DNA of 64,000 nt from NCBI RefSeq assembly GCF_019966575.1, contig NZ_JAINFK010000001.1, forward strand, positions 633,626 to 697,625, read 5' to 3'. Within the stretch, counting starts at the first letter, position 1. The number at the start of each line of letters is the position of its first letter. The position numbers and the translations under genes were made by a program. Under the pieces are notes generated by a model. The model was not told where the DNA came from. It was given only the letters and a program-made list of their open reading frames with translations, and made no database searches. Origin of the DNA: Oricola cellulosilytica (GTDB lineage Bacteria; Pseudomonadota; Alphaproteobacteria; Rhizobiales; Rhizobiaceae). Positions 7,786 through 18,099 of the stretch are shown one piece after another.

Positions 7786-8256
7786 ATGATCGAACATAGA
7801 ATCCTGGATAAGAGTGATCGCAAGATCCTTGCGCTCCTTCAGGAGGATGCTCACCTCACGAACAACGATCTCTCCGAGCGGGTGAATCTGTCGGCATCGC
7901 AATGCTCGAGACGACGGGCCAAACTCGAACGCGATGGCATCATCGCCGGTTATCACGCACGGGTCGATCGCGAGAAAACCGGGTTCGGGATCGTCAATTT
8001 CATCTCTGTGACGCTGGCGACGCACGACCGCGACAATGCCGCGCGCTTCGCGACACTGATGGCCCAATTGCCTGAAGTTCAGGAAGCGCACGCGCTAACC
8101 GGTGAAATGGATTACTTGCTGAAAGTCGTTACATGCGATCTGCGGGAGCTTTCCGATTTTGTCAACGAGACCCTTCTGCCCCACGAGGCGGTTCAGAATG
8201 TGAAGACCACGATCGTTCTGCAAACCCTGAAGGAGACAGGTGTCCTGCCCTTGTAA
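7786..8256 (+). CDS. Lrp/AsnC family transcriptional regulator
   Basis: 156 residues from the ATG at 7786 (MIEHRILDKSDRKILALLQ). An upstream in-frame ATG at 7756 would place the palindrome inside the gene and is disfavoured. An N-terminal AsnC-type HTH (NNDLSERVNLSASQCSRRRAKLERDGII) is followed by the RAM/ligand-binding alpha-beta domain (GEMDYLLKVVTCDLRELSDFV). These proteins bind DNA as dimers or octamers and sense amino acids. The divergent position next to hpd suggests control of tyrosine/4-hydroxyphenylpyruvate breakdown; the ligand is inferred. Confidence 0.92.
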   Translation: MIEHRILDKSDRKILALLQEDAHLTNNDLSERVNLSASQCSRRRAKLERDGIIAGYHARVDREKTGFGIVNFISVTLATHDRDNAARFATLMAQLPEVQEAHALTGEMDYLLKVVTCDLRELSDFVNETLLPHEAVQNVKTTIVLQTLKETGVLPL

Positions 8257-8294
8257 GCGCATCGACAGGGCGACTCCCCAGATGCCTTGAGGCG

Positions 8295-10673
8295 TCAGGT
8301 CCTGCGCGCCGGTCGACCGTTGCGGGGCGATCTTGTATCCGGCTCGGACTGCGGCTTCGATACATCGTCAGAAATCAGCTTGCCGTCCGTTGTCTCGACG
8401 ACGCCGGACCTCGGATCCTCGACCCTTGTCGCGATCCCGCTGGCGCCGGGCGCGCGCGCCGTCCTCCCGCCGCCCTTGCCCTTGATTCCCTTCACCTGAG
8501 CCGGGGCCTTCTTTTCTTTCGCGGTATCGATCTTCTTCGACGGGTCCCTCGGCTCCGTGGAGTCGAAGGAAATCACCGGCTCCATCGCAGCGAAATCGGC
8601 GTCGGACAGGTGGCAGAGAACCGTATGTCCCTCTTCGATGCGCCGCACGGGAGGAACCTCCGTCTCACACTTGTTGCCCGGCACCTGATGTTTATGCGGG
8701 CAGCGCGTCTGGAAGGGACATCCGGATGGTGGGTTGAGCGCCGACGGGATCTCTCCCTCGAGGATGATGTGCTTCTTCTTGACGCTGGTATCGGCTATCG
8801 GGATCGCGGAAAGCAACGCTTCCGTGTAGGGATGGTAAGGGGGCGCGAACACTTGGTCAGTGGTTCCCTGCTCGACAATGTAGCCGAGATACATGACGAC
8901 CACGCGATCGGCGATATATCGCACCACGGAAAGGTCGTGGCTGATAAACAGCATGGTCGTACGGGAATCGCGCTGAATGTCCATCAACAATTCCGTCACC
9001 GCCGCCTGCACCGACACATCGAGCGCAGAGACCGGCTCGTCGGCAACGACAACCTTCGGGCCGCCCGCAAAGGCGCGTGCGACGCCTATGCGCTGTTTCT
9101 GGCCGCCCGACAACTGGCGCGGCATGCGGTTCTCAAAGGCCCGGGGCAGCTTCACCAAATCGAGAAGTTCAAGCATACGTTGCCGGCGTTCCTCCTGATT
9201 GGCGCCAACCTTGAATTTCTCCAATGTCCGTATGATCTGGTTGCCCACCGAGTGGCTTGGGTTAAGCGTGTCGAACGGGTTCTGGAACACCATCTGGATA
9301 TCAGAGACCAGTTCCGCTCCGCGGTTCTGCACCTCGACGGTTTCAATCCTCTGGTTGCCAAGAGTGATTGAGCCGGCCGTTGCCGTCTCCAGCCCCAGGA
9401 GCACCTTGGCAAGCGTCGACTTTCCGCAACCGGACTCGCCAACGATGGCGACCGTTTCGGCTTCGCGTGCCTCGAAGGAAATACTCTCATTCGCCTTGAC
9501 CGTTCGGGTTTCGCCGGCACCGAAGATGGCGTTGGCGGCGACGTCGTAATATTTCCGCAAATTATCAATTTGCAGAATCGGGCCGCCCGGATCGACCTTG
9601 GCGTGCGTCTTCAAACCTTCCGGCATTGCGGTCCAGTCAACTTCCCGGAACCGCTCGCAGCGTGTGAAATGCGCGTCGTGGTCCGGGACCGCATACATCG
9701 GCACCTCGGCGGCGTTGCAGACACCGTCGACAAAATGGTGGCAGCGCGGGCCGAAATTGCATCCCTTCGGCCGTTCATGCGGCAACGGCAACTGACCCGG
9801 GATGGCGATCAGTGGACGGTCGTTCTTGTCGGCGCCCGGCAAGGGGATCGAGCGAAAGAGTCCCTGTGTGTAAGGATGGCGCATGCGGTCGAAAACGTCG
9901 CCGACGGAACCCGTCTCCACCGCTTCGCCCGAATACATCACGGTTATACGGTCGCAGGTCTCGAGGATCAGGCCGAGATTGTGGGAGATGAAAAGCATAG
10001 ACGTACCAAGACGCTTGCCGAGGTCCTTCACCAGTTCGACAATGCCAGCCTCGACGGTAACGTCCAGCGCAGTGGTCGGTTCGTCGAGTAGCAGCAATTC
10101 CGGGTTCGAAAGAAGCGCCATGGCAATGACCACACGCTGCTGCTGCCCGCCCGATATCTGATGCGGATAGGAACCCATCACGCGTTCCGGATCGGGCAGA
10201 CGCACGGCGGCCAGCATCTCGACGGAACGCCGATAGGCCTCTTCCTTCGAAACGTTTTCGTGAATGATCGGCACTTCCATCAATTGTTTGCCAACCTTCA
10301 TCGCTGGATTGAGCGAGGCCATCGGCTCTTGATAGATCATCGCGATCTTGGAGCCGCGGAGATCACGTAGTTCGGCACGACTCATCTCGCCCATGTCGCG
10401 GCCCTTGAATTTAATGGTGCCGGACTTGATGTGACCGCGGTTGCCCATGTCGCGCATGATGCCGAGAGCTACCGTCGATTTGCCGCATCCCGATTCGCCG
10501 ACGATGCCCATTGCCTCGCCAGGCATGACCTTGCACGAAAAATCCATGACGGCGGGGATCTCGCCGGCGCGCGTGTAGAATGAGATATGCAGATTCTCAA
10601 TCTCGAGGATCGGCGTTTGGTCGCCCCCTGCCAAAGCGGTATCGCGAGATTCCTCGGTAGCGGTGATTGCCAT
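8295..10673 (-). CDS. Oligopeptide-type ABC transporter, fused double ATPase (DppD-DppF type)
   Basis: 792 residues with two complete ABC ATPase modules. Module 1: Walker A GESGCGKSTVALG (about 59-71), signature SGGQQQRV, Walker B LLLLDEPTTALDVT. Module 2: GESGCGKSTLAKVLLG, LSGGQKQRIGVARAF, VVVADEPVSALDVS. Each is followed by the oligopeptide-type C-terminal motif with cysteines (CNFGPRCHHFVDGVC and CPFQTRCPHKHQV) typical of Opp/Dpp ATPases, which can hold an iron-sulfur cluster. An unusual charged, low-complexity tail of about 100 residues (Lys/Gly/Pro/Arg-rich) follows the second motif. It is the last gene of a four-gene operon and energises import from the cytoplasmic face. Confidence 0.94.
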   Translation of the reverse strand: MAITATEESRDTALAGGDQTPILEIENLHISFYTRAGEIPAVMDFSCKVMPGEAMGIVGESGCGKSTVALGIMRDMGNRGHIKSGTIKFKGRDMGEMSRAELRDLRGSKIAMIYQEPMASLNPAMKVGKQLMEVPIIHENVSKEEAYRRSVEMLAAVRLPDPERVMGSYPHQISGGQQQRVVIAMALLSNPELLLLDEPTTALDVTVEAGIVELVKDLGKRLGTSMLFISHNLGLILETCDRITVMYSGEAVETGSVGDVFDRMRHPYTQGLFRSIPLPGADKNDRPLIAIPGQLPLPHERPKGCNFGPRCHHFVDGVCNAAEVPMYAVPDHDAHFTRCERFREVDWTAMPEGLKTHAKVDPGGPILQIDNLRKYYDVAANAIFGAGETRTVKANESISFEAREAETVAIVGESGCGKSTLAKVLLGLETATAGSITLGNQRIETVEVQNRGAELVSDIQMVFQNPFDTLNPSHSVGNQIIRTLEKFKVGANQEERRQRMLELLDLVKLPRAFENRMPRQLSGGQKQRIGVARAFAGGPKVVVADEPVSALDVSVQAAVTELLMDIQRDSRTTMLFISHDLSVVRYIADRVVVMYLGYIVEQGTTDQVFAPPYHPYTEALLSAIPIADTSVKKKHIILEGEIPSALNPPSGCPFQTRCPHKHQVPGNKCETEVPPVRRIEEGHTVLCHLSDADFAAMEPVISFDSTEPRDPSKKIDTAKEKKAPAQVKGIKGKGGGRTARAPGASGIATRVEDPRSGVVETTDGKLISDDVSKPQSEPDTRSPRNGRPARRT

Positions 10674-10683
10674 TCTCGTTACC

Positions 10684-11895
10684 TCAATCCTTCAGCGATT
10701 CTTCACGCAGTGCATCGGCAAGCAAGTTCAGACCCAGAACGAACGACATCAGCGCGATGGCGGGTACGATCGCCGGCCAAGGTGTTAGCCGCAGAAGCTG
10801 CGATCCGTCCTTGATGGCGGTGCCCCAGTCGGGACTCTCGGGCGGCATGCCAAGACCGAAATAACCGAGCGTGCCGAGCAGGATGGTGGTGTAGCCGATG
10901 CGCAGGCACGCATCGACAATCAGCGGCCCGCGCGAGTTGGGCAGCACTTCCCACAGCATAATGTACCAAGGGCTTTCGCCGCGCGTCTGGGCAGCGGCGA
11001 CATAGTCCCTGGTCTTGATGTCCATAACGAGCCCGCGCACGATCCGGAACACGCCCGGTGACGAAGCGAAGACTACGGCGACGAAAATGTTGAGTTGCCC
11101 CGGCTCGATCGAGATGACCTTGAAGACCGGAAGATCGAAAAACCATCCCAGCGGCGAAAGGCCGACCCGATACAGAGCGGCCACGACAATCTCATTGGAA
11201 ACCAGCGAGACCCAGACCCAGACGCCGACCACCACTGACAAGATGATACCTGTCCACATGACCATCGGCCGCGGCTGATAGCGCGTGTAAAACAACGTGA
11301 CGAAGAAGATGATCGGGAAAACGAAAAACAGCCCGGCCATGGAGTATGGAATGGGGGTTTCGATAATGCCGGGAGTTACCAGCAGATAGAAGAGCAGGAT
11401 CACCGGAAATGCGAGCACGAGATTGGCGAGAAAGGAAAGCGTGGAATCTATCTTCCCGCCATAGTAGCCCGCCGGAAGCCCCAGGGTGATCCCGACCATC
11501 AACGCGAAAGCGGTGGCCGCCGGCGCGATGACGAGAACAATCCGCGATCCGAAGACCATCCGCGAAAAGACATCGCGGGCGAGCTTGTCTCCACCCAGAA
11601 GGAAGGCCTCGCCCGACCCGGCGTCGACGGCTCCGGGCGCAGCGTTCTTCATGATCGGGACGACACCGATCGGATCGAACGGCGCGATTATACCGGCGAA
11701 GATGGCGGTGAAGACCCAGAAGCCGACGAACAGCACGCCGGCGACCCCGACGCTGGTGTCGAAAAGGTGTCCGTAAAGGCCGAGCCGCGAACGGTAGACG
11801 TAGGATAAACCTCCGGCGACCACGAGCGAGAGCCAGACCGGCCAGAAGCGCCAGACAATCTGAAAAATGATTTCGAAGGTCGAAAGGCTCTCCAT
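10684..11895 (-). CDS. Oligopeptide-type ABC transporter permease (DppC/OppC type)
   Basis: 403 residues, longer than the usual DppC of about 300. The extra length is an N-terminal segment with added membrane helices before the standard OppC region (APFDPIGVVP...GGDKLARDVFSRMVFGSRI). The EAA loop is seen as RGESPWYIMLWEVLPNSRGPLIV, and the end is GLNLLADALREESL, as in this family. It begins 20 bases after the OppB-type permease and stops 10 bases before the ATPase, so the operon is tight. It forms half of the inner membrane channel. Confidence 0.92.
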   Translation of the reverse strand: MESLSTFEIIFQIVWRFWPVWLSLVVAGGLSYVYRSRLGLYGHLFDTSVGVAGVLFVGFWVFTAIFAGIIAPFDPIGVVPIMKNAAPGAVDAGSGEAFLLGGDKLARDVFSRMVFGSRIVLVIAPAATAFALMVGITLGLPAGYYGGKIDSTLSFLANLVLAFPVILLFYLLVTPGIIETPIPYSMAGLFFVFPIIFFVTLFYTRYQPRPMVMWTGIILSVVVGVWVWVSLVSNEIVVAALYRVGLSPLGWFFDLPVFKVISIEPGQLNIFVAVVFASSPGVFRIVRGLVMDIKTRDYVAAAQTRGESPWYIMLWEVLPNSRGPLIVDACLRIGYTTILLGTLGYFGLGMPPESPDWGTAIKDGSQLLRLTPWPAIVPAIALMSFVLGLNLLADALREESLKD

Positions 11896-11915
11896 ATCCC
11901 GGTCTCCGTTCGTAG

Positions 11916-12953
11916 TCAGGACACGCGGATGCGCGGGTTGAGAAGGGCGTAACCGACGTCCGACAGGAGCTGGGTCACGAGAACCACAATCACCGACACG
12001 AGCGAACAGGCCAGCAGCAGGTCAATGTCGTTATTGCTTGCTGCCTGAACCAGCGTGTAGCCAAAGCCCTGGTAGCGGAACATTGATTCAACAATTACGA
12101 CACCGGTCAAGAGCCACGGAAACTGCAGCATGATGACTGTGAACGGGGCGATCAGGGCATTGCGCAGAGCGTGTTTAATGACCACGGCGTTGAATGACAG
12201 GCCTTTCAGCCGGGCGGTGCGGATATATTGCGCGGTCATGACCTCGGCCATGGAAGCCCGCGTCATACGTGCAATGTAGCCCATGCCATAGATCGCCATG
12301 GTCATCACGGGCAAGGTGAAGTTGTAGAATGAGATCCCCGAACGTGTCGCGGTGGCCGCTGAGCCGTTCAGCCACCCGAGCCAGGAAGCGAACACGACAG
12401 TGAATATGATACCGGAGACGTATTCCGGCGTCGCCGTCGAGGCGATGGAGGCAACCGACAAGCTCCGGTCCATACGAGAACCCTCGCGCATACCGGCCAA
12501 CACTCCGACGATAAGAGCGCCGGGAACCATCACCAGCATCACGTAAAACATCAGCCAACCGGTGGCGACCAGCGCCGGAAAGAGTTTCTCGCCGACGGTT
12601 GTCTTGAATTTCGTCGAGCAGCCAAAATCCCCTTGCAGGACACCGGAAAATCGAGCCTCCGAGGGCTCATCACAGAAGCGGAAGCGGGGAGAAGCCTCTC
12701 CCGTGGCAGCGTCGATGTTCGGCTGTTTGGGGTAGACGCCGAGCCAGGCACCGTAACGCTCGAAGAAATTGTCCCGATAACCGTTTCTGACGAGCCAACT
12801 CTCAATCTGCGCATCGGTTGCGCGCATGTTCGTTTGACTGATCGAGAGCTTGCGTAAATTGGGTTCAAGATTGACGAGAAAGAACACCACGATGGTCAGA
12901 CAGAGCATGGTGAGCACCATCACGCCCAACCGCCGAAGCAGGAATGTCAGCAC
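11916..12953 (-). CDS. Oligopeptide-type ABC transporter permease (DppB/OppB type)
   Basis: 345 residues. The N-terminus MLTFLLRRLGVMVLTMLCLTIVVFFL is the typical first helix of OppB-type permeases. Further helices follow, and an EAA-type loop (YIRTARLKGLSFNAVVIKHALRNALIAP) contacts the ATPase. A periplasmic insertion at about 35-115 (NGYRDNFFERYGAWLGVYP and onward) is as in DppB. The gap of 91 bases upstream to the binding-protein gene contains a strong hairpin, as is common between highly and less expressed parts of importer operons. Confidence 0.93.
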   Translation of the reverse strand: MLTFLLRRLGVMVLTMLCLTIVVFFLVNLEPNLRKLSISQTNMRATDAQIESWLVRNGYRDNFFERYGAWLGVYPKQPNIDAATGEASPRFRFCDEPSEARFSGVLQGDFGCSTKFKTTVGEKLFPALVATGWLMFYVMLVMVPGALIVGVLAGMREGSRMDRSLSVASIASTATPEYVSGIIFTVVFASWLGWLNGSAATATRSGISFYNFTLPVMTMAIYGMGYIARMTRASMAEVMTAQYIRTARLKGLSFNAVVIKHALRNALIAPFTVIMLQFPWLLTGVVIVESMFRYQGFGYTLVQAASNNDIDLLLACSLVSVIVVLVTQLLSDVGYALLNPRIRVS

Positions 12954-13006
12954 AAAACCCCTCCCGTGAAACCCTGCCGCCTTGTGTAGCGGTCTATCAA
13001 GTGGCG

Positions 13007-13031
13007 GGCGCCCGGCTGAAAGCCAGGCGCC
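13007..13031 (-). terminator. Intra-operon hairpin between binding protein and permease genes
   Basis: GGCGCC-c-GGC, loop TGAAA, GCC-a-GGCGCC: a nine-pair stem with one internal mismatch. It lies in the gap between the stop of the solute-binding gene (13045) and the OppB-type start (12953). No T-run follows, so it more likely attenuates readthrough or protects the upstream mRNA, giving more binding protein than permease. Confidence 0.6.
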
Positions 13032-13044
13032 TCGCGGATGTTAC

Positions 13045-14688
13045 TCAACTGTCGAGGGAGACCCCGGCCAGATCGAGCTCGTAGGTCGGATGCTGGTAGT
13101 AGTTCACAACCTCGTCAGTATTGAAGTTGAACAGCGACCGCCAGTAAGCCTGAATGATGATGCCGGAATCCTGCAATATCTTCTCGATGTCCACCATCAG
13201 TTCGCGGCGTTTGTCGACATCGGCGACGCCGAGCGCCTCGTTCAGCTTCGCGTCAAATTCCGGGTTGGAATAGGCTGCTTCGTTCCACGCTTCGCCCGTA
13301 CGATATGCGAGAGCGAGAATCTGCACGCCAAGCGGCCGGTGATTCCAGTTCGTGGAGGAATATGGATACTTCGTCCAGTCGTTCCAGAAAGTCGAGCCTG
13401 GAAGGACCGTGCGTTTCACCTTGAAACCGGCTTCGCGAAGCTGCGCCGCGACCGCATCCGTGGTGTTCTTGCGGTAGTCGTCGTCGATGGAAATGAGCTC
13501 GTGCTCGAAATCCATTTGGCCTGCCTCCTCCATCAACGCCTTGGCGGCCTCGATGTCGCGGGAGATCGGCGGCAACTCCGCATACTCCGGATGGATGGGA
13601 GCCACATGGTGATTCTCGGCAACCGTGCCCTGCCCGGCGATGCCGAGCTGGAGAACGACATTGTTGTCCACGGCGAGCTGTAGCGCGTTCCGAACTTTCG
13701 GATCGTCGTATGGCGGATTGTTCGTGTTGGTGCGAACAACCACAGTCGCACCGGTCACGGCCTCGTTCTTCTGCAAGCCGAGCCCCTCAAACACTTCAAC
13801 GAAGTCCCCCGTGGTCTCGTAGTTCGCGTGAATCTCCCCGGACTCGAAGGCAGCGATCTGCGCCGACTGATCCGTGCCGTAATCGATGAACTCGATGCCA
13901 TCCAGCAGCGCCTCGCCGCCCCACCATGCGCTTTCCCTTCGCTTGTACTCGGCGCGGTTGCCAACCTCAAAGGAGACAAGCTCGAACGGGCCGGTTCCGA
14001 TTGGGTTTGCCGCAAGCTCGCCCGTCTCTGCATAGGACCGGTGCACGAGCAGAGCCGGATAATCGGCCATGCCGGCAATCAGCGTGATGTCGGGGTTCGG
14101 CAGGTTGAGCTTGACCGTGTGGTCATCAACTTTCTCTATTGCCCCTTCCATCGCCGTGTTGGTTTCGGGATCGATAATGACAGCGAAGCGAGACGCCATC
14201 GAGTTGCCTTCGACGTCCTTCTCACACCAGCGAGTGAGATTGAAGATGACGTCGTCGGCCGTGAAGTCGTCGCCATTGTTCCATTGGACGCCCTTGCGCA
14301 CGTTCAATGTGTAAGTCTTGGCATCATCCGAGATATCCCAACTCTCCAGAAGCTTGCCTTCGAATGTGAATTCATTGGTGTATTTGACGAGCGGCTCGAG
14401 GAACTGACGTCCGAGATTGCCCATCTGAGACCAGTCGAACGTGCGAGGATCTTTCAACTCGCGAACATCCATCGCGATCCGGATAGTTCCACCCTTCGTG
14501 CCCTCCTGAGCCCTGGCGGACGTAGGAGCCGAAAGACCGATCATCGAGTAGGCGATCGCGGTGGATGCACCGAACGTGCTGGCGAGCGCGAGAAACTCGC
14601 GGCGATCCATTTTGCCATTTTTCGTGGCTTCCGCCATCTCGACCACATGGTCGGGCATGCGTTCACCACTGCGTTTGAAGAATGCCAT
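13045..14688 (-). CDS. Oligopeptide-type ABC transporter solute-binding protein, Tat-exported
   Basis: 547 residues from the ATG at 14688, chosen for GGGAGGTAATGAG directly before it. A twin-arginine signal [15 protein letters not shown] lies at about residues 28-42, with probable cleavage after SARA at about 62. Tat export is uncommon but known for this family in rhizobia. The rest is an SBP_bac_5 domain (peptide/opine/nickel binding family) with the typical [20 protein letters not shown] and [10 protein letters not shown] segments. It is the first gene of the importer operon and captures the substrate in the periplasm. Substrate class by family is peptides, opines or sugars; it cannot be fixed here. 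Confidence 0.93.
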   Translation of the reverse strand: MAFFKRSGERMPDHVVEMAEATKNGKMDRREFLALASTFGASTAIAYSMIGLSAPTSARAQEGTKGGTIRIAMDVRELKDPRTFDWSQMGNLGRQFLEPLVKYTNEFTFEGKLLESWDISDDAKTYTLNVRKGVQWNNGDDFTADDVIFNLTRWCEKDVEGNSMASRFAVIIDPETNTAMEGAIEKVDDHTVKLNLPNPDITLIAGMADYPALLVHRSYAETGELAANPIGTGPFELVSFEVGNRAEYKRRESAWWGGEALLDGIEFIDYGTDQSAQIAAFESGEIHANYETTGDFVEVFEGLGLQKNEAVTGATVVVRTNTNNPPYDDPKVRNALQLAVDNNVVLQLGIAGQGTVAENHHVAPIHPEYAELPPISRDIEAAKALMEEAGQMDFEHELISIDDDYRKNTTDAVAAQLREAGFKVKRTVLPGSTFWNDWTKYPYSSTNWNHRPLGVQILALAYRTGEAWNEAAYSNPEFDAKLNEALGVADVDKRRELMVDIEKILQDSGIIIQAYWRSLFNFNTDEVVNYYQHPTYELDLAGVSLDS

Positions 14689-15121
14689 CTCATTACCTCC
14701 CGGAGTTGGGTACTTCGTCAATCAGCTTTTACCATCGCGTTCACGATGTCAAAACGAGTTGCAGCATGACGCGGCGTCCAAGGATCGTTTTTCCTTGCCC
14801 GACATGCGCCACGATAACTTAGCCGGATGAACGGTTAGGCTGGACTGACTCATTTCCCAGCTAGCGGAGGATGTCCGGACATATGGTTCCCGCCGGCTTG
14901 CTCCTGACGGATAGTCCGATCCGGCAAGAAATGCCAAGGGTATAATTCCACTGCCGGCTTTTCCGAGACAGTATGTGGGCCAGGATGCCGAAACCGAGCA
15001 GGTAGCAAGGATCGTGCAGGGGAATCGCGGGGCTGTAACGGCCACTGCTTTTCGTGTATGGCCGCGCGGAGTCACGCCATACCGATTCCCTTCAAGGCGG
15101 CAACACCGGATTTTCCACACA
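14689..15121. other. Divergent intergenic region, importer operon / uppP
   Basis: 433 bases holding the promoters of the importer operon (leftward) and uppP (rightward). Overlapping frames on both strands are arginine/serine-rich shadows. I see no strong palindrome, RNA gene or riboswitch that I can support. Confidence 0.4.
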
Positions 15122-15928
15122 ATGGCAGAGCAGACGATCGTCGAAGCATTGCTTCTCGGGATCATCGAGGGACTGACTGAGTTCATTCCGGTTTCGTCCA
15201 CCGCACATGTCTTGCTGGCCGGGCATTTTCTCGGCTTCGAGTCGACAGGAAAAACATTCGAGGTGCTGATCCAGCTTGGCGCAATCCTGGCCATTCTGAG
15301 CGTCTATTCCGCGCGCCTGTTGCGCATCGCGACTAATTTTCCGTCAGACGGCAAAACGCAGCGTTTCGTCGCCGGCGTGCTTCTCGCCTTCCTTCCTGCT
15401 GCAGTCGCGGGAGCGCTGGCGCACAATTTCATCAAGACTGTCTTGTTCGAAAGCCCACTGCTGATCTGCATCGTCCTGATCGTCGGCGGAGTCATCCTTC
15501 TCGTGGTCGACCGGTTACCATTAAAGCCCTTCTACACCGATGTGACAGACTATCCGCTGAGCCTCTGCTTTCGGATCGGCCTTTTTCAATGCCTGGCGTT
15601 GATTCCAGGCACCTCACGATCCGGCGCGACGATCGTCGGTGCCCTGCTCATGGGAACCGATAAGCGCTCCGCGGCCGAGTTCTCATTTTTCCTTGCCATG
15701 CCCACCATGACAGGCGCCTTCGCGCTCGACCTGTTCAAGAACCGCGATATCCTGACGGCGGACGACGCGACGATCATCGCGATCGGGTTTGTCGCTGCGT
15801 TCATCATCGCGGTGTTCGTGGTACGGTATCTGCTCGACTACGTGTCCCGGCATGGCTTTTGGCTTTTTGCCTGGTGGCGGATCGCGATCGGCGCCGCGGG
15901 CCTCGCCGGCCTTCTGCTTGTCGGCTGA
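15122..15928 (+). CDS. uppP: Undecaprenyl-diphosphatase
   Basis: 268 residues from the ATG at 15122 ([18 protein letters not shown]), where family similarity begins; the open frame upstream is not conserved-looking. It removes a phosphate from undecaprenyl diphosphate, recycling the lipid carrier of peptidoglycan synthesis in the inner membrane. The two BacA signature regions are intact: the Glu-rich [14 protein letters not shown] and the [17 protein letters not shown] loop. About eight membrane segments are seen. It also gives bacitracin resistance in other species. Single gene. Confidence 0.97.
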   Translation: MAEQTIVEALLLGIIEGLTEFIPVSSTAHVLLAGHFLGFESTGKTFEVLIQLGAILAILSVYSARLLRIATNFPSDGKTQRFVAGVLLAFLPAAVAGALAHNFIKTVLFESPLLICIVLIVGGVILLVVDRLPLKPFYTDVTDYPLSLCFRIGLFQCLALIPGTSRSGATIVGALLMGTDKRSAAEFSFFLAMPTMTGAFALDLFKNRDILTADDATIIAIGFVAAFIIAVFVVRYLLDYVSRHGFWLFAWWRIAIGAAGLAGLLLVG

Positions 15929-15970
15929 GCGCGCCGCTACAGTAGCGAACGACCGAAGGTGCCGCAGCGT

Positions 15971-16969
15971 TCAGCCGGTGCCGCCATTTTCTGAGGGGGC
16001 CGCCGGATTGGTGAACTGTCCGGCCTCCCGGTAGCGCCAAAGATAGGTCGGCAGAATGGCATCGACCGACGCGGGTTTGATGCCGATGGCGTCAAGTGTC
16101 CGGCCATCGACGTCCGCTTCGGCAGAGACGACATTGTCGCGCTTGAGAAGTGTCACCTGATCGGTGGTCAGGAGCGGTTTGGGTAGCATCCCCAAAATCC
16201 TGCCCTGCATCATCGCCGCCCACCAGGGGATGTTGACGAAAAAGCGCTTGCGGCGAGTGATCTTCAATACCTCCTCGAGACACTCCCTGAAGGTGAGGAC
16301 CTCCGGTCCGCCAAGTTCGTATATCCGGCCGCCGGCGACTTCGCCGTCGACGGCACGGGCAAAGGCTTCCGCGACATCACCGACATAGACGGGCTGGAAT
16401 TTCGTCGTTCCGCCGCCGATCAGGGGCAGTGCGGGTGAGAACCGCGCCATGTCAGCAAACTTATTGAAGAAGTCATCCTCCGGGCCGAATATGATTGACG
16501 GCCGCATCACGATAGCCCTGTCGCCAAGCGTATCCAGCACCGCTTTCTCGGCGCGCCCCTTCGTCTTCGCGTACTCGGCTTCGCCGTCGACATTTGCTCC
16601 GATGGCGGACATATGAACGAGCGGAACGCCTGCGTCCCTGCACGCTTCAGCAACGGCCTTCGCGCCGAATTCCTGGACCGCCGAGAAAGTCTGCTTACCG
16701 GACTCGAACAGGATGCCGACGAGATTGATCACCGCATCGGCACCTTCGACGGCGCGGTCAACCGACCAGCGGTGTCTCAGGTTGGCTTGAATGGCCGTGA
16801 TCTGGCCGACGTCACCGATCGGCTGCAGGTGGATTGCGAGATCGGGGCGGCGCACGGCGACGCGGACGCGGTGACCGCGTTTCACCAAGGCACGCACCAC
16901 ATGGCGCCCGACGAAACCTGACCCGCCAAAGACGGTCACCACTTTCGGGAGATTGGCTTTCTGGGTCAT
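15971..16969 (-). CDS. NAD(P)-binding protein, NDUFA9-like extended SDR
   Basis: 332 residues from the ATG at 16969, behind GAGGCCGAAGTCCTG. It starts with a Rossmann motif, VTVFGGSGFVGRHVVRALVKRG. The sequence INLVGILFESGKQTF and the segment near MSAIGAN/YAKTKGRAE fit the atypical SDR subgroup of the complex I NDUFA9 subunit-like proteins. In alphaproteobacteria the homologue is an accessory or assembly protein of complex I. It converges on uppP with 42 bases between. No nuo genes are nearby. It could instead be a general epimerase-like reductase. Confidence 0.85.
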   Translation of the reverse strand: MTQKANLPKVVTVFGGSGFVGRHVVRALVKRGHRVRVAVRRPDLAIHLQPIGDVGQITAIQANLRHRWSVDRAVEGADAVINLVGILFESGKQTFSAVQEFGAKAVAEACRDAGVPLVHMSAIGANVDGEAEYAKTKGRAEKAVLDTLGDRAIVMRPSIIFGPEDDFFNKFADMARFSPALPLIGGGTTKFQPVYVGDVAEAFARAVDGEVAGGRIYELGGPEVLTFRECLEEVLKITRRKRFFVNIPWWAAMMQGRILGMLPKPLLTTDQVTLLKRDNVVSAEADVDGRTLDAIGIKPASVDAILPTYLWRYREAGQFTNPAAPSENGGTG

Positions 16970-17103
16970 CAGGACTTCGGCCTCGTGCGGGATGGTAGCA
17001 GGCGATGCACTACCGCCTTTGATCCGGCAGGTGAAGAAAAAAGTGGGTTGACCGGTGCAAGCGCGGCGTTTCCTCTGATGGATGGGCAGAGGAGCACGCT
17101 GTA

Positions 17104-18099
17104 ATGAAACCGGGGATATTCGGAGCTGGCTCGGTCGGCTGTCATGTTGGCGGTGCGTTGGCGGCAGCAGGGATGCAGCCGGTTTTGGTCGGGCGGGCCT
17201 CAATGGGCACGAGACTGGCAAACGGGATCAAAGTCACGCGTCATGATGGCTGGTCGCGGGAGGCCGGAGCGAAGGATTTCACATATTCTGACGAACCCGG
17301 CGCGCTGGCCGATTGCGATGCGGTCCTGGTATGCGTGAAATCGAACGCGTCCCACGAAGCCGGCGAAAAGCTCGCGGCGACCCTCAGGCCGGGGGCGCTC
17401 GTTGTCAGCCTGCAGAACGGCGTTTCCAATCCGACTGTACTGCGTGAGGCAATGCCCGGGCGCACGGTGCTTGGCGGCATGGTCGGATTCAACATAGCCC
17501 AGACCGACGGCAACCGCTTCCATTGCGGTACCGAGGGAGAGGTGGTGATCGAGGCAGGCGGCGAAGAGGTGGCACGAGCACTGAACGAAGCCGGGGTTGC
17601 GGCACACACGACCGGCGACATCGTCGCGGTTCAGTGGGGCAAGCTTCTACTCAATCTCAACAACGCTGTGAACGCGCTCTCCGACAAGCCATTGAAGGCG
17701 CAACTCTCGGAACGGGCCTACCGGCAGGTGCTGGCTGCCGCCATGCGGGAAGGGCTGGCGGTCCTCGCGGCTAACGGGATTCGCCCCGCCAAGGCGGGAA
17801 GGCTCGGCCCGCGCATGATCCCGCCGCTCCTGGAAATGCCCGACTGGCTTTTTACGCGAGTCGCCGGTTCGATGCTGAAGATCGACACCGAGGCGCGCTC
17901 ATCGATGGCAGAGGATCTGGAGCGCGGCCGCCCGCCAGAGATCGACTGGCTGAATGGTGAGGTAACGTGGCTGGGCCGGAAGACCGGCACACCCACGCCG
18001 GTTAATGACCGGCTGACCGAACTGGTGAAGGATGCCTTTTCCGGCACCGGGCGCGCCAGATGGAGCGGTGCGGCGCTGCGTGACGCGGTCCTCAGCTAA
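17104..18099 (+). CDS. panE: 2-dehydropantoate 2-reductase (ApbA/PanE family)
   Basis: 331 residues. An N-terminal GIFGAGSVGCHVGGALAAAG NADP-binding loop is followed by KSNA and LQNGVSN segments typical of ketopantoate reductase. The conserved Lys is in AVQWGKLLLNLNNAVNALS. The family reduces 2-dehydropantoate to pantoate for coenzyme A synthesis. Several paralogues with other 2-keto acid substrates exist in this order, so the symbol is by family. GAGGAG precedes the ATG. Its stop overlaps that of the convergent PNPOx gene by four bases. Confidence 0.86.
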   Translation: MKPGIFGAGSVGCHVGGALAAAGMQPVLVGRASMGTRLANGIKVTRHDGWSREAGAKDFTYSDEPGALADCDAVLVCVKSNASHEAGEKLAATLRPGALVVSLQNGVSNPTVLREAMPGRTVLGGMVGFNIAQTDGNRFHCGTEGEVVIEAGGEEVARALNEAGVAAHTTGDIVAVQWGKLLLNLNNAVNALSDKPLKAQLSERAYRQVLAAAMREGLAVLAANGIRPAKAGRLGPRMIPPLLEMPDWLFTRVAGSMLKIDTEARSSMAEDLERGRPPEIDWLNGEVTWLGRKTGTPTPVNDRLTELVKDAFSGTGRARWSGAALRDAVLS

